Part shown: positions 1 through 9,426 of the stretch, one piece after another
Position numbering within the stretch: position 1 is the stretch's first letter
Layout: every line of letters begins with the position of its first letter
NCBI RefSeq assembly: GCF_963169125.1
Contig: NC_084793.1
Span: 42,341,578 to 42,405,577 of the forward strand
Direction of reading: 5' to 3'
Length of the DNA: 64,000 nt
DNA from: Humulus lupulus
Taxonomy: Eukaryota; Streptophyta; Magnoliopsida; Rosales; Cannabaceae
The notes under the pieces: generated by a model
The model's input: the letters and a program-made list of their open reading frames with translations, nothing else
Databases searched by the model: none
What the model was told of the DNA's origin: nothing
Made by a program: the position numbers and the translations under genes

Positions 1-352
1 GACCATACTAGTCTTTGAGTTCCTGGATGTGTTTCCAGAGGATTTAATAGGGTTTCCACCACAAAATAGATTGAATTTGTGATAGAACTGGCACTAGAGA
101 CAGATCCAGTGTCTAGAGAACCTTACAGAATGGCCCCAGTAAAGTTAAAAGAGCTAAAGGTACAGCTGCAGGAGCTGTTAGATTTAGGTTTTATAAGACC
201 TAGTTTCTCACCTTGGGGTGCACTTGTCTATTTGTAAAGAAGAAAGATGGTGCTCTGAGGATGTGTATTGATTACAGAGAACTGAATAAGTTAACAATCA
301 AGAAAAAGTATCCTCTGCCAAGGATAGATGATCTGTTTGATCAATTGCAAGG
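1..352 (+). pseudogene. pol: Reverse transcriptase, N-terminal part (G1 pol)
   Basis: The linker and first RT motifs of a Ty3/gypsy pol are readable: FLDVFPEDL near 20-50, a PYRMAP-like segment near 125, a [11 protein letters not shown] segment near 190-220, then [18 protein letters not shown] and [14 protein letters not shown] up to 352. At least two single-base frameshifts (near 75 and near 222) break the frame. The gene is cut after LFDQLQ by the Tat insertion and resumes at 14742 with GKRVFSKIDL. In an intact element this domain would copy the RNA template inside the virus-like particle. Confidence 0.9.
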
Positions 353-690
353 TGTGGATGCTCAATATTCCACGCCCGTAAAAGATCCAAGATGCGCGCT
401 AAGGTCCCATAAAGGCCTAAATGCATGTCTGAGCCGCGGGACGCTCGGGCCACCGTCCTCTTGCAAAGGGCTCGCATCACCTCATGACGCATGGCGTCTC
501 GTAAGGCCCTAGCTGCGCACCACCTCTCGGCGCGCCCAGCGCCCCGCGTGGACCGCCTTACGTGTGCACATCGCCACCGCCTCGCTTGGACACGCCTAGG
601 CGCGAGGCCCTGCCTCGCTCGGCCATGCCTCGCTTGGCCATGCCCAAGCGCGAGGCCCTGCCTCGCTCTCAGCAAGCCCACGTGAGGACA

Positions 691-918
691 TGTCCGCACG
701 TCACCATCTCGCGTCTCGTCTCGGCCACGCGAGGCCATGTGAGGCCCTCGCCCATGCCCAGGCGCGAGGCACCGCCTCGCTCACAGCACGCCCACGCGAG
801 GCCATGTCCGCACGTCACCATCTCGTGTCTCATCTCAGCCACACGAGGCCATGCGAGGCCCTCGCCCATGCCCAGGCGCGAGGCACCGCCTCGCTCACAG
901 CATGCCCACGCGAGGCCG
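691..918 (+). repeat. 114-bp tandem duplication in Tat LTR
   Basis: TGTCCGCACGTCACCATCTC occurs at 691 and again at 805, giving a 114-bp period. The partner LTR shows the same period (13654 and 13768). The duplication therefore predates this insertion. A third, weaker unit may precede it (about 575-690). 114 is divisible by 3, so frames stay open through it. Confidence 0.85.
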
Positions 919-1568
919 TGCCACAATCTCAGCATCTTGTGGGGAGCCTGTATAACCCACGAGGCCATGGCTTGGCCATGCCTAAGACGTGCGCACCATC
1001 TCGCGTGCAACGTCTTGGCGTGTCCAGTAGCCTCGCGGGGGGCATCTCTTGAGGGCCTCACACCCTTCAAGCTGTGCCTCACCAAGAGCGCCTCGTGTGT
1101 GGCGTGCCTCCTAGACGCGTCGCCTCACGAGAGGCATCTCGTGAGAGCCTCGTCTAAAGGGCTACGCGTATATGGTGACCTCGCCCCAATGGGTCTCGTC
1201 CAAAGGCCCCGCGTTCATGATGCTAGTGTTAGAGCTGGCCCACAAGAGACAAAAAGAATACGAACAAGGTACCTCTAAAGGGGTACGTACATGCCTGCAA
1301 GGATCATGGGACAGGCCTGACACCTGTACCCGACAAATAGTGGCGGTTGGGAATAGTACGAGGAGTGGCTACACTACCACCACGTCTCTGACACCCGTAC
1401 AAGGCGAGTGGTGGAGTCATGACCGGGTACAAAAGCTGAGGTGCTCCCATGAACTCTGACCATGTACCAGAGCCGACACCACTACATCTGATACCACCAT
1501 CCTGATAGTGTACTTATGCATAGATTTGTCCCATGGACCGCAGTGTATCAGGGGCCATTAGAGCCCAC

Positions 1569-1577
1569 TATAAAATA
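1569..1577 (+). promoter_or_regulatory. TATA box of Tat 5' LTR
   Basis: TATAAAATA follows GAGCCCAC about 200 bp before the LTR end, a plausible pol II core promoter. The matching place in the 3' LTR (near 14530) reads CTAAAAAATA, so the TATA core is lost there. Confidence 0.6.
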
Positions 1578-1778
1578 AACTCCACTTCCATTTGGAGGGG
1601 GGTTGGAAAATTTACTGTAGCAAGTGCACCATAGTGAATGAAAATTAATTTCACCATTGTTCTTCTGCAATTGTTCTTGGAAGTTGATACTTAGATTCCT
1701 AAAGCTTTTCTTTTGATAATCTTTACTTTGCAATTTTTCTGACTTAACTTAGTTGACGAGTTCTCACCGTAAACAGTT

Positions 1779-1797
1779 TGGCGCCGTCTGTGGGAAC
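1779..1797 (+). promoter_or_regulatory. Primer binding site of the Tat element
   Basis: TGGCGCCGTCTGTGGGAAC lies three bases after the 5' LTR. The TGGCGCC start means a primer tRNA ending GGCGCCA, as in Tat/Athila elements. The rest differs from the tRNA-Asp type seen at 54799; I do not name the tRNA. Confidence 0.8.
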
Positions 1798-1842
1798 GTA
1801 AGTACCAAGCTACTGTTCTACCATTACTTCTAGCAAGAAGAA

Positions 1843-3702
1843 ATGCCGAGACGTTCAAAGCGACTCAGGGAGCCACGAGAGGTGGATTTCCACCTTAACG
1901 GAGTCCAGCTGAAGGCCTCCATGAAGGATCCTCCTCCACCCAGAGATGTGGAACCCCCAAGGGACCTTGAGGTTCACGAGGGTGATAGAGAGGCTTCGTA
2001 ACCGGCCGTCCCACCTGGAGGGGGTCCTCCAAGGGCACCACCGGGGAATGCCAACGAATTCCCGCTCCCTAAACTGCCACAAGTACCGAACTCCGGCCGG
2101 CAGGACCCGGGCCCCTCGACGCGTAGACATGATAAGCATCCCCGGGTCCATTCTGTGAGCTCAAGTTCGAAATCTCGAATCTATGAAGAAGAAATACGTG
2201 AGCTCCACCGTAAGAACCAAAGGTTGGAGACCACCCTAGAGAACATGCAAGAGGTGCTGAATGGCCTATTGCAGGGTAAGTCGAGCGTGACTTTGCCCAA
2301 GAGAAAAGAGAAAGGTCGGGAGGGGGTGGAGACCACCGTACCGGTAGATGATGGGAGGACTCGACTCTCTGCTAGTAACACCCCCCGAGTGAAGCAACGC
2401 GAACATCCTGAACCACCGAAGTAGGCCCAGAAACCAGAGCCGAAGACCAATGCTGCCCCTCGCAATGATGACGAGGTCACCTCAAAAGGGGCACCCTCGA
2501 ATTTACGGGAGGAGCTCAACAAGAAAAGGGCGGGCAAAAGGACCACGCCCCCTATGGCGCCTCGAGAGGGCAAAGGAAAGGGGGATCTTAACCCGTCCGC
2601 TTTAAGGGACTCCTTAAGCAAGAGGAGGCAGGACCTAGACACAGAAAAGAGGAGCCTGCAAAGCAAGATCGTCACCGCTTCTGGAGGTCAAGCTGTTGAG
2701 GAAGAGTTTGACCATGAGTCACCCTTCATTGGGGAGATCTAAGCCATGCGGCTCCCTGCCAACTTTAATGAGCCCCATATGACCCCTTACGAAGGAAGCA
2801 CAGATCCAAAATACCATCTAGATACATTTAACGACTTGATGAAGCTGAGGGGAATTGGCAGCGGGGCGAGATGTCATTGCTTTGCTGTCACCCTAAAATG
2901 ACTTGTGTACAAGTGGTTCAAAAGACTTAGACCGGGGTCCATCAGGTCTTGGCAACAGCTTTCTGATGAGTTCCTCCAGCAGCACCACGTCGTGCGTGAC
3001 TACACGATGCCAGGCACCAGCCTCTCAAATGTGAAGCAGGGAGAAAGCGAGAGCCTGAAGAGCTATATTCACAGGTTCAATATGGAGGCAGCTAAAGTAG
3101 GGAGCCTGACCCGCCGAGAGCTGAAAATGGCCATCACAGATGGAGTACACCCAGGAAGCAAGTTATGGGATAACATGCTCAAAAGGGAGGTCCCAGACTT
3201 GGATGATTTCTATGAGCGGGCACAAAAATACATTCGCGTGGAGGATGGTCACGAGAACCTCAAAGCCGGAAAAGGCCCATCGCCCCCGAAACCTTCAGCC
3301 CAAGAAAACCCGAGCGGTGCAAAGAAGAAGGGGGTTTATGAGGGAACAAGAGATGATCGACCCCGGAAGCATCAACGCTCTGAGGAGCGCCTACAGGGCC
3401 CCTACACCTTTTACACTGACCTCACCCATGCGAGGGAGCATATTTTCGTTGCGAACGAAAACCAGGTCCCTTTCAAAAGGCCCCCGCCAATGAAAAAAGA
3501 CCGGTCCAAAAGAGACCCCAGCAGGTATTGCCAGTATCACAAGGATGTCGGCCACACCACCGCGGAATGCAACCATTTGAAGGTGGAAATCGAGGAGCTC
3601 ATTCGCAGGGGACATTTGGGCAGGTACGTGCGCAAGGAGAGCCAGAGACCAGAAGAAGGAGCGTCCTCGCCACGGGCGCGGGAGGTGGCCCCAGAAATAT
3701 AG
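1843..3702 (+). pseudogene. gag: Gag polyprotein of the Tat element
   Basis: One frame runs from ATG 1843 to 3702, broken only by in-frame stops at 1999 (TAA), 2422 (TAG), 2740 (TAA) and 2899 (TGA). The N-terminal part is basic and proline-rich (MPRRSKRLREPREVDF). A coiled-coil-like stretch rich in E, L and R follows 2155 (YEEEIRELHRKNQRLE). The capsid-like core is near 2770-3230 (WFKRLRPGSIRSWQQL, GESESLKSYIHRF). A Cys/His segment at 3528-3570 (YCQYHKDVGHTTAEC) matches the CX2-4HX4H-type zinc motif of plant Tat gag. Gag would form the virus-like particle. The same frame continues into protease, as in a gag-pro fusion. The stops are consistent with simple decay. Confidence 0.88.
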
Positions 3703-4398
3703 GGACAGGTCAGGACCATATTTGGAGGACCAAGATTCGGAGGTGATTCAAGGAAGGGATGAGACAAATACACCAAGGAGGCCAGACGAAGTCCACCACC
3801 ATGCGTTTTCAGTTTGGAGCAACGCCCCCCGAAGAGTTTCAAGGGCGAGAATGACTCAATGACTTTCACTTTAGAAGACGTGCAGGGGGTGCATTTCCCT
3901 CATAATGACCCCCTGGTGCTAACTTTCCAGCTTGCGAACACGAGAGTACATTGAGTCCTAGTGGATAATGGAAGCTCTGTGGACATCTTGCATCGCCCCG
4001 CTTTGGAGAAGATGGGACTAAGCGTCCGACACTTGAAACCCTGCAATTCCTCCCTTTACGGATTCACAGGGGACTCGATACAGCCCCTAGGTGTGATTGA
4101 ATTAGCCTTCACCATGGGGGAACAACCCAAGCAAACCACCATAATGGCAAACTTTGTCATGGTGGATTGTGCCTCAGCCTTCAACACGGTATTAGGGAGA
4201 CCCTCTCTGAGAGAATTGAAGGCAATAACTTCTGTGTATCACCTAGCTATGAAATTCCCAACCCCTGGGGGAGTAGCATGCATGAAAGGGGAGCAGAAGG
4301 AAGCGAGGGAATGCTATAACATGTCCCTCCGCACAGCCACAAAACCATCGGTGCCGATGGCAATGGTTGTGTATGAAGGCGCGATCCATGCGAGTTAG
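3703..4398 (+). pseudogene. pol: Aspartic protease of the Tat element
   Basis: This continues the gag frame, with stops at the gag end, near 3760 and near 3955. The retropepsin active site reads LVDNGSSVDIL near 3958-3990, the D-G-S triad of the Ty3/gypsy protease. The second hallmark, NTVLGRPSLREL, lies near 4183-4220, followed by YHLAMKFPTPGGVACMKG and a KEARECYNMSL tail, as in Tat proteases. The enzyme would cleave Gag-Pol. The frame ends at 4396-4398. Instead of RT, the next recognisable coding is the very end of an integrase (4407-4439), so the pol body has been deleted. Confidence 0.85.
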
Positions 4399-4406
4399 AC
4401 CCACGA

Positions 4407-4439
4407 GTTGCGGAACACCTCGAGAAATGCTATCAGTAG
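4407..4439 (+). pseudogene. pol: Probable last codons of Tat integrase (deletion relic)
   Basis: Read from 4407 the bases give VAEHLEKCYQ then stop. Tat integrases commonly end with a similar AEHL..YYQ-type tail, so this is probably all that remains of pol after RT, RNase H and most of integrase were lost. The match is short; the assignment is inference, supported by its place between protease and the 3' untranslated repeats. Confidence 0.5.
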
Positions 4440-4710
4440 GGCTTCGGCCCCCGGTGCACAGAGGACCTATGTTTAAGTTTGTTCCTAGTGATGTTATCAT
4501 AGTGTGTAAGAATCAAAGAGGCTACCTAGGTAACCTCCTAATTAGATGTAACCCTTTTTTAAATATGCCGTTGTAAACCACATGCTATGAATGAAACTGT
4601 TTGCAACTTTGCGTGTTATTTTTCTTCTCTATGCGAGCATGAGTCAAAAGTGCCTGCCAAAATAAATTTCACCAAACACTTGGGGGGCAGGACAGGAGGT
4701 AACGACATAC
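4440..4710 (+). other. Tat post-pol untranslated segment with PPT-like tract
   Basis: There is no coding here. ACTTGGGGGGCAGGACAGG (near 4679) closely resembles the GGGGGGCAAG tract next to the 3' LTR at 13321, so it may be an internal second polypurine tract. Confidence 0.5.
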
Positions 4711-4950
4711 AACAAGCAAAAAAAAAAAAAACGGACCCTCTAACAGGAGGATCCTAAAAAAAAAAAAGGCCCTCTAACAAGAGGAGCCTAAAAAGGACCC
4801 CCCAGCAAATAGGAGGATCCAAAAAAGGACCCCTCGCACCAGGATCCTAAAAAGGACCCTCTATCAGGAGGATCCTAAAAAGGACCTTAGGCACCAAGAG
4901 AATCCTAAAAAGGACCCTCTATCAGGAGGACCCAAAATGGACCATGACCC
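4711..4950 (+). repeat. About 30-bp tandem repeats of Tat 3' UTR, left part
   Basis: About seven imperfect units of the type AAAAAGGACCCTCTAACAGG followed by AGGATCCT are arrayed here. Each unit contains a small inverted repeat (GGACCCTC against GAGGATCC). Units vary (GGACCCCTCGCACC, GGACCTTAGGCACC). The array is interrupted by the solo LTR at 4951 and resumes at 6932. Variable tandem repeats in the 3' UTR are a known habit of Tat elements and a proposed source of plant satellites. Confidence 0.8.
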
Positions 4951-6931
4951 TGATAACTCTACAAAATAGAGCTATTTTACCACTTTTTATGTGCTAATTA
5001 TTGACTTTCCTTGAGTTTTTAATTTATTTATTAAGTTTTTAAGTAATTTTGCATTTATTAGTTTTATTGTAATTTTCTAGATTTTTATATGTTTTTATAG
5101 ATATTTTATTGTTTTATGTTGTAATTTAATTAGTTGAAATTAGTGTTGTTAGTTGAATGCTAAAAATATGATATTATAGAAATTAAATGTTATGTAAATT
5201 AAATTTTAAATAATATTTTCATGGAAGTTATATGATATATTTTATTAGTGAAAATATTTAATTTTAATTTAGTTTATGATTTATTTTGTAGGGAGTATAT
5301 TATTTGATTGGTGTTAGAAAAGATTTAAAGCTGAAAAAAGAAAGGTAAAATGTGGCATTTTCAAGAAAGAAACAAAGAAAAGTGGCATTTTCTCAAAGAC
5401 CCAACAACAAGATAACCATTCGGCCCAGCCATCAGAGGCTCGCCTGGCCCATGCCTCCAAGCCTCCTTCAGCTCCTGCTACCGCCAGCTGTCAATCACAG
5501 CCACACCAATGTCACCAGTTGTCCCAAGCTCAACCACTTGCCCTCCTCACCAGCCATCAACGTCCATATGCACATCAACAAACCGAACATCACATATGCC
5601 CAGCCCAGCCTAACATCCAAAGCATCAACTCAGCCCTTCACATTCAACCACCGTGGGCCTGCCTCTCCACCAGGCCCGAGCCTAACTTCACCCACGGCCC
5701 AACACTCCTTCAGCACCAAACAGCCACCAAAAAGACCAAAAAGTCACATTTTTCTTCCCAATATTTTTTCCTTTCACTCAAATATCAATTCACTCTTCCC
5801 TATTTTTCTTACCTAAATAAACATTCCTAATTTATTTTTTTTACCCTAGCTTTTCACTAATCTTTTACCCAACCAAACATTTCATCTTTCCAATACTCTT
5901 ACACTTACTCTATTTATCCCACCACTTCCCAACACAATTAAATTAATCAATTTATTTATTTTAATTTGATTAATTTAATCTCCATATTTTGCCTATAAAT
6001 AGAGTCTTGTAAGACCATTTGGGGGGCTCTTCTTCATCTTTTCAACATCTTCTACACATATTTTTCTCTCTTCTTTTCACTATTTTCTCTCTACCATTTT
6101 CATCTTTTGAAGAGCATGTCAAGTATGTTATTTTGTCATTTTTATTTCAATCTAGTTATGAGCTTCTAATCTTTTTCAAAGGTTATTAAGATGATGATGA
6201 AGCAAAATGTAACTAGATAGTATTTTTTTGTTGTATGTTGATTTCCCATTTGTACAACATTGTTTATGGATTTTTCTATCAAAGATATGCATTTTTCATC
6301 TGGTGTTGATTGTTAAAGCATATTACACTTAGTTCTTCATTATGCAAAAATATGATATTCTTTGATTAAATGTTTTTCATTAATTTGTTCACATCTAATT
6401 CTTAGAGCATATGTATCATATTTTGCCTAAACATAATCTCTTTGATTTTTTGTAGTTTCATTAGGTTGTAACACAACTAATGCTTAGAAATTATATCTTA
6501 TATAAGTGAAGAAAAATCCTACCTTTTTGAAAGTAACTTGTGCTTGAATAGAAAATGTATTTTGAAAAAAATATAGTGTGATTTATTTCAACTATATCTA
6601 AACTTGGGAATCAATATACTTACAAATACTATTGAACTTACATTTTGTGGATTATAATATCTTAATAATCTTATTTTACATATCTCATTTGAAAACCATT
6701 TTTCTATTTAATCTTAAATATTTTTATTACTTGTCTTTTATTTTTCTAAAAACAAAATCTCATCAAATATTTGGAACTAGGTTAGAATATTCTTGCTTTG
6801 TTTGAAATAGTTTCTTTTGATGTTAGTCAACTCCCATGGGTTCGACCTCGTACTTACATGAATATTATATTCCGAAACGATTCGTGCACTTGCGAGTTTA
6901 AATATTAAAACACCCTCTTTTGGGATCAACA
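4951..6931 (+). mobile_element. Solo LTR (1981 bp) inside the Tat repeat array
   Basis: It begins TGATAACTCTAC and ends TTTGGGATCAACA. The 5-bp duplication GACCC sits at 4946-4950 and 6932-6936. No primer site or coding lies inside. A TATA box (TATAAATA, 5994-6001) with a following GGGGGGCTCTTC segment shows plus orientation. The end region (GGTTCGACCTCGTACTTACA near 6840, CGTGCACTTGCGAG near 6885) resembles LTR ends of Athila/Tat-like elements; the lineage is inference. A C-rich open frame at 5352-5816 lies inside the LTR and has no recognisable domain. Confidence 0.92.
5994..6001 (+). promoter_or_regulatory. TATA box of the solo LTR
   Basis: GCCTATAAATAGAG is a strong plant pol II TATA context about 940 bp before the LTR end. 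Confidence 0.65.
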
Positions 6932-7546
6932 GACCCTAAAAAGGACCCTTTAACGGGGGGTCCCAGAAGGACCCCTTATATCGGGGCCTTAGGCGAGGTC
7001 CTTATACGTAGAAAACAAGGAGAGGACCTTGCAAGGCATCCCTTGGGTTCACAAGGATTAGCTACCCTTGTGAACATCAAGGAGGCCAAAGGGTCTTACA
7101 AAAAATATATATATATATAGTAACAACAATAATAAGTCTAGAGCAGCCACCAAGCTATCTAGCCAAAAAGGGTCCTAAAATAGACCCTTGCAAAAAATAG
7201 TACTATGAGTAACGACGAGAAGGACGCTTCTCGCAAAAAATAATAAGCGCGCGCAAGAATATAAAAAAGGATAGCTAGGACCCAAGGGGTCAAAATATCC
7301 TTATAAAAGTAATCGAGAGGCACCAAAAGAGGTCCCATTGAACCCTTCCACATGGGCTCCGAAGGACCTCCAGCCTGGTAAATAAAAGAGGGGAACCCGC
7401 CAAATCCCATCATACAGGCTCAAAAGGGCCTCAAATGCAGTGGAATAAGAGATAAAAAACCACACATGTATATATACATAAAAAAAGGGAGTCTTGAGGA
7501 CATGACAAGATTTACAAAAGAAAAATAGTAATGATAATGATATTAC
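6932..7546 (+). repeat. Tat 3' UTR, right part of the GGACC repeat zone
   Basis: The array resumes straight after the solo LTR (CCCTAAAAAGGACCC, GGACCCCTTATATCGG, AGGTCCTTATACG) and decays by about 7000. Scattered GGGTCC/GGACC words continue to about 7430. A short (AT)n run lies near 7105. No gene seen. Confidence 0.65.
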
Positions 7547-9402
7547 TGTTGGATTAAGCTTATACAGGATCTTTATTTATTTTCATGTATATCTAATATT
7601 AAACAAATTAATACAAGATAGCCTAAAACATGTTTCTAAAATTGAATTCAAAGAGAAACAAATAATATAATACTTACAGTATACGCAGCAGAATTAAGAG
7701 TCCTTCCTTCAGTTTCTCTAACTCTTGTATCTTCTCTGTCGCAGAGTATTATCAAGAAACTGAACCGATCTTCTATTTTCTTCACAATCTTCCAATGTAT
7801 CCTTAGAACCACCTAGACTAGTGTGGGCAATTCTCAACACATGAGATAGATATAGAGAGAAGAAGAGAAAATAACAAAGTGGCTTAGAAAAGGACTTGTG
7901 TTTAGAGATAATCTAAAACTATCAGAAAATCTGACTTGTGACTTCTCAAACTTCTTTTTTGACTTCTCTCTAAGCACTCCTTTTATAGACTCAATTAAGC
8001 CATTTAATTTAATTAAAAAATCAATAAAATAATAGCCATTTTGAAGCCCTAGGTCGAAATTATCATGGGCTATAGGCCCGTGAAATTTCCCATTTGATTA
8101 TAAGCCCATTGGACTTAAAATCAAGGCCTGTATTATTTTCTATTAATTTAATTAATTAAATAATTATTTAAATCCTTTATCAAATTAATTATTTATAATT
8201 TGAACCTTGATTTAAACTTATTTATTAATTTAGATACCAATTTATCTCAATTAATAAATCTGCCATAATTTCTCTTTTCTTCTCAAAATTACACAACTCT
8301 ATGAAACTATCCAAAATTGACCTGGTCAACTTTGATAATTCTAATTGATGATTAAATCAATTAATTGAGACTATCTAGATGATTTTATCCAAGGTACAAT
8401 GGGGAACATGGGCCTATGAAATCAAGCTCCAATAAGTCATCATAAATCTAACAAATAAATTACTAACTTATTAATTCCTCGTGACTCCACTATAGACTTG
8501 GAATTGCACTCTTGAATTCATAGAACACTCTATAACAAATATAGATACGCTATTAATTATCCATTGTTACAACCATAATTGTCACTCAATCCTCTATAGA
8601 CGGTCTACAATGAGATATGACTAAAATACCGTTTTACCCCTCATTGTATTTTATCCTTAAAACACTTAGTTCCTTGTAAATGATATTTCAGTAAACTAAT
8701 TTAATTACTGAAATGAGATCTCTATCATTCAACACCTTGAACCAAATTAAAAGGAAACCATCGTTTCACTTCTTCATCAGAAGTTATAGATGTTCATATC
8801 TATGATTAACACTCCCACTCAATTATAGTACCGAGTTCCCAAGATGTAAGTATGGGCTAGTCCGTAGGGTAAGCTGGTAACGAACAAGTCAAAGAACTCA
8901 AATAATACAATCAGTTAGAATACTAACCACTCAGAATTGAGATTGAATTGACCTATGGTCAACTATATGATATGACTAGAATAGAAAATAACAGTATGTT
9001 TACTTATCTTATCAACTGTCAATATCGGTCCAGTCCGATGTAACAAATACATCCGATCTTATCTACTTTACTAATGTTCTGGAAAGAACATAACACTGTA
9101 ATGTGTAAGTGGATCATATCGTAGATTGCAAGTCAGTGTAAATCCAGTGCACTGGCTAATCTTAGGACTAACTTATTTTGAACATATAATCATATTTATA
9201 TTCCACTGTGATTACGTCACTATAAATAAGATTAGCTATATGCTCGGGATTTAATAGAAGTTTATATAAAACAAATAATCATGAAAATAAAACATGTGAG
9301 CAAAGTGATTGACCAAGTCAAAAAATGATTTCTATTCTTTTATTGATAATAAAATGAGATTACAAAGAATTTGAGTTTTAATTAGGGCATAAAACCCCAA
9401 CA
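7547..9402 (-). repeat. 3' LTR of the copia element
   Basis: 1856 bp with TG...CA ends. On the minus strand it starts TGTTGGGGTTTTATGCCC right after the polypurine tract. A minus-strand TATAAAA (7987-7981, CTATAAAAGGAGTG) is the likely promoter core. Confidence 0.88.
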
Positions 9403-9426
9403 AACTCCCACTTGCATTAATTGAAA

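Larger units (their letters stand above)
353..1775 (+). repeat. 5' LTR of the Tat element
   Basis: This 1423-bp LTR starts TGTGGATG and ends AAACA (mutated from the CAACA of its partner 13331-14741). It is unusually GC- and CpG-rich between about 410 and 1260, with recurring GCGAGGC words, and becomes AT-rich near the end. It carries a 114-bp tandem duplication (691-918) and a TATA box at 1569. Its open frames on both strands are by-products of base composition and of a repeat length divisible by three. Confidence 0.94.

Noticed and set aside
562..1278. Long open frames on both strands in the GC-rich Tat LTR (also 13645-14241)
   Set aside because: They overlap on several frames and both strands, lie in both LTRs, consist of reiterated GARP-type residues and follow a 114-bp repeat. 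Base composition explains them.
4711..4950. Possible CRISPR-like array
   Set aside because: Units are imperfect, adjacent and without unique spacers, within a plant retroelement UTR. It is a tandem repeat.
5352..5830. 154-codon open frame as a host gene
   Set aside because: It lies wholly inside a solo LTR with TG...CA ends and target duplication, is proline/serine-rich from C-rich DNA and shows no domain.
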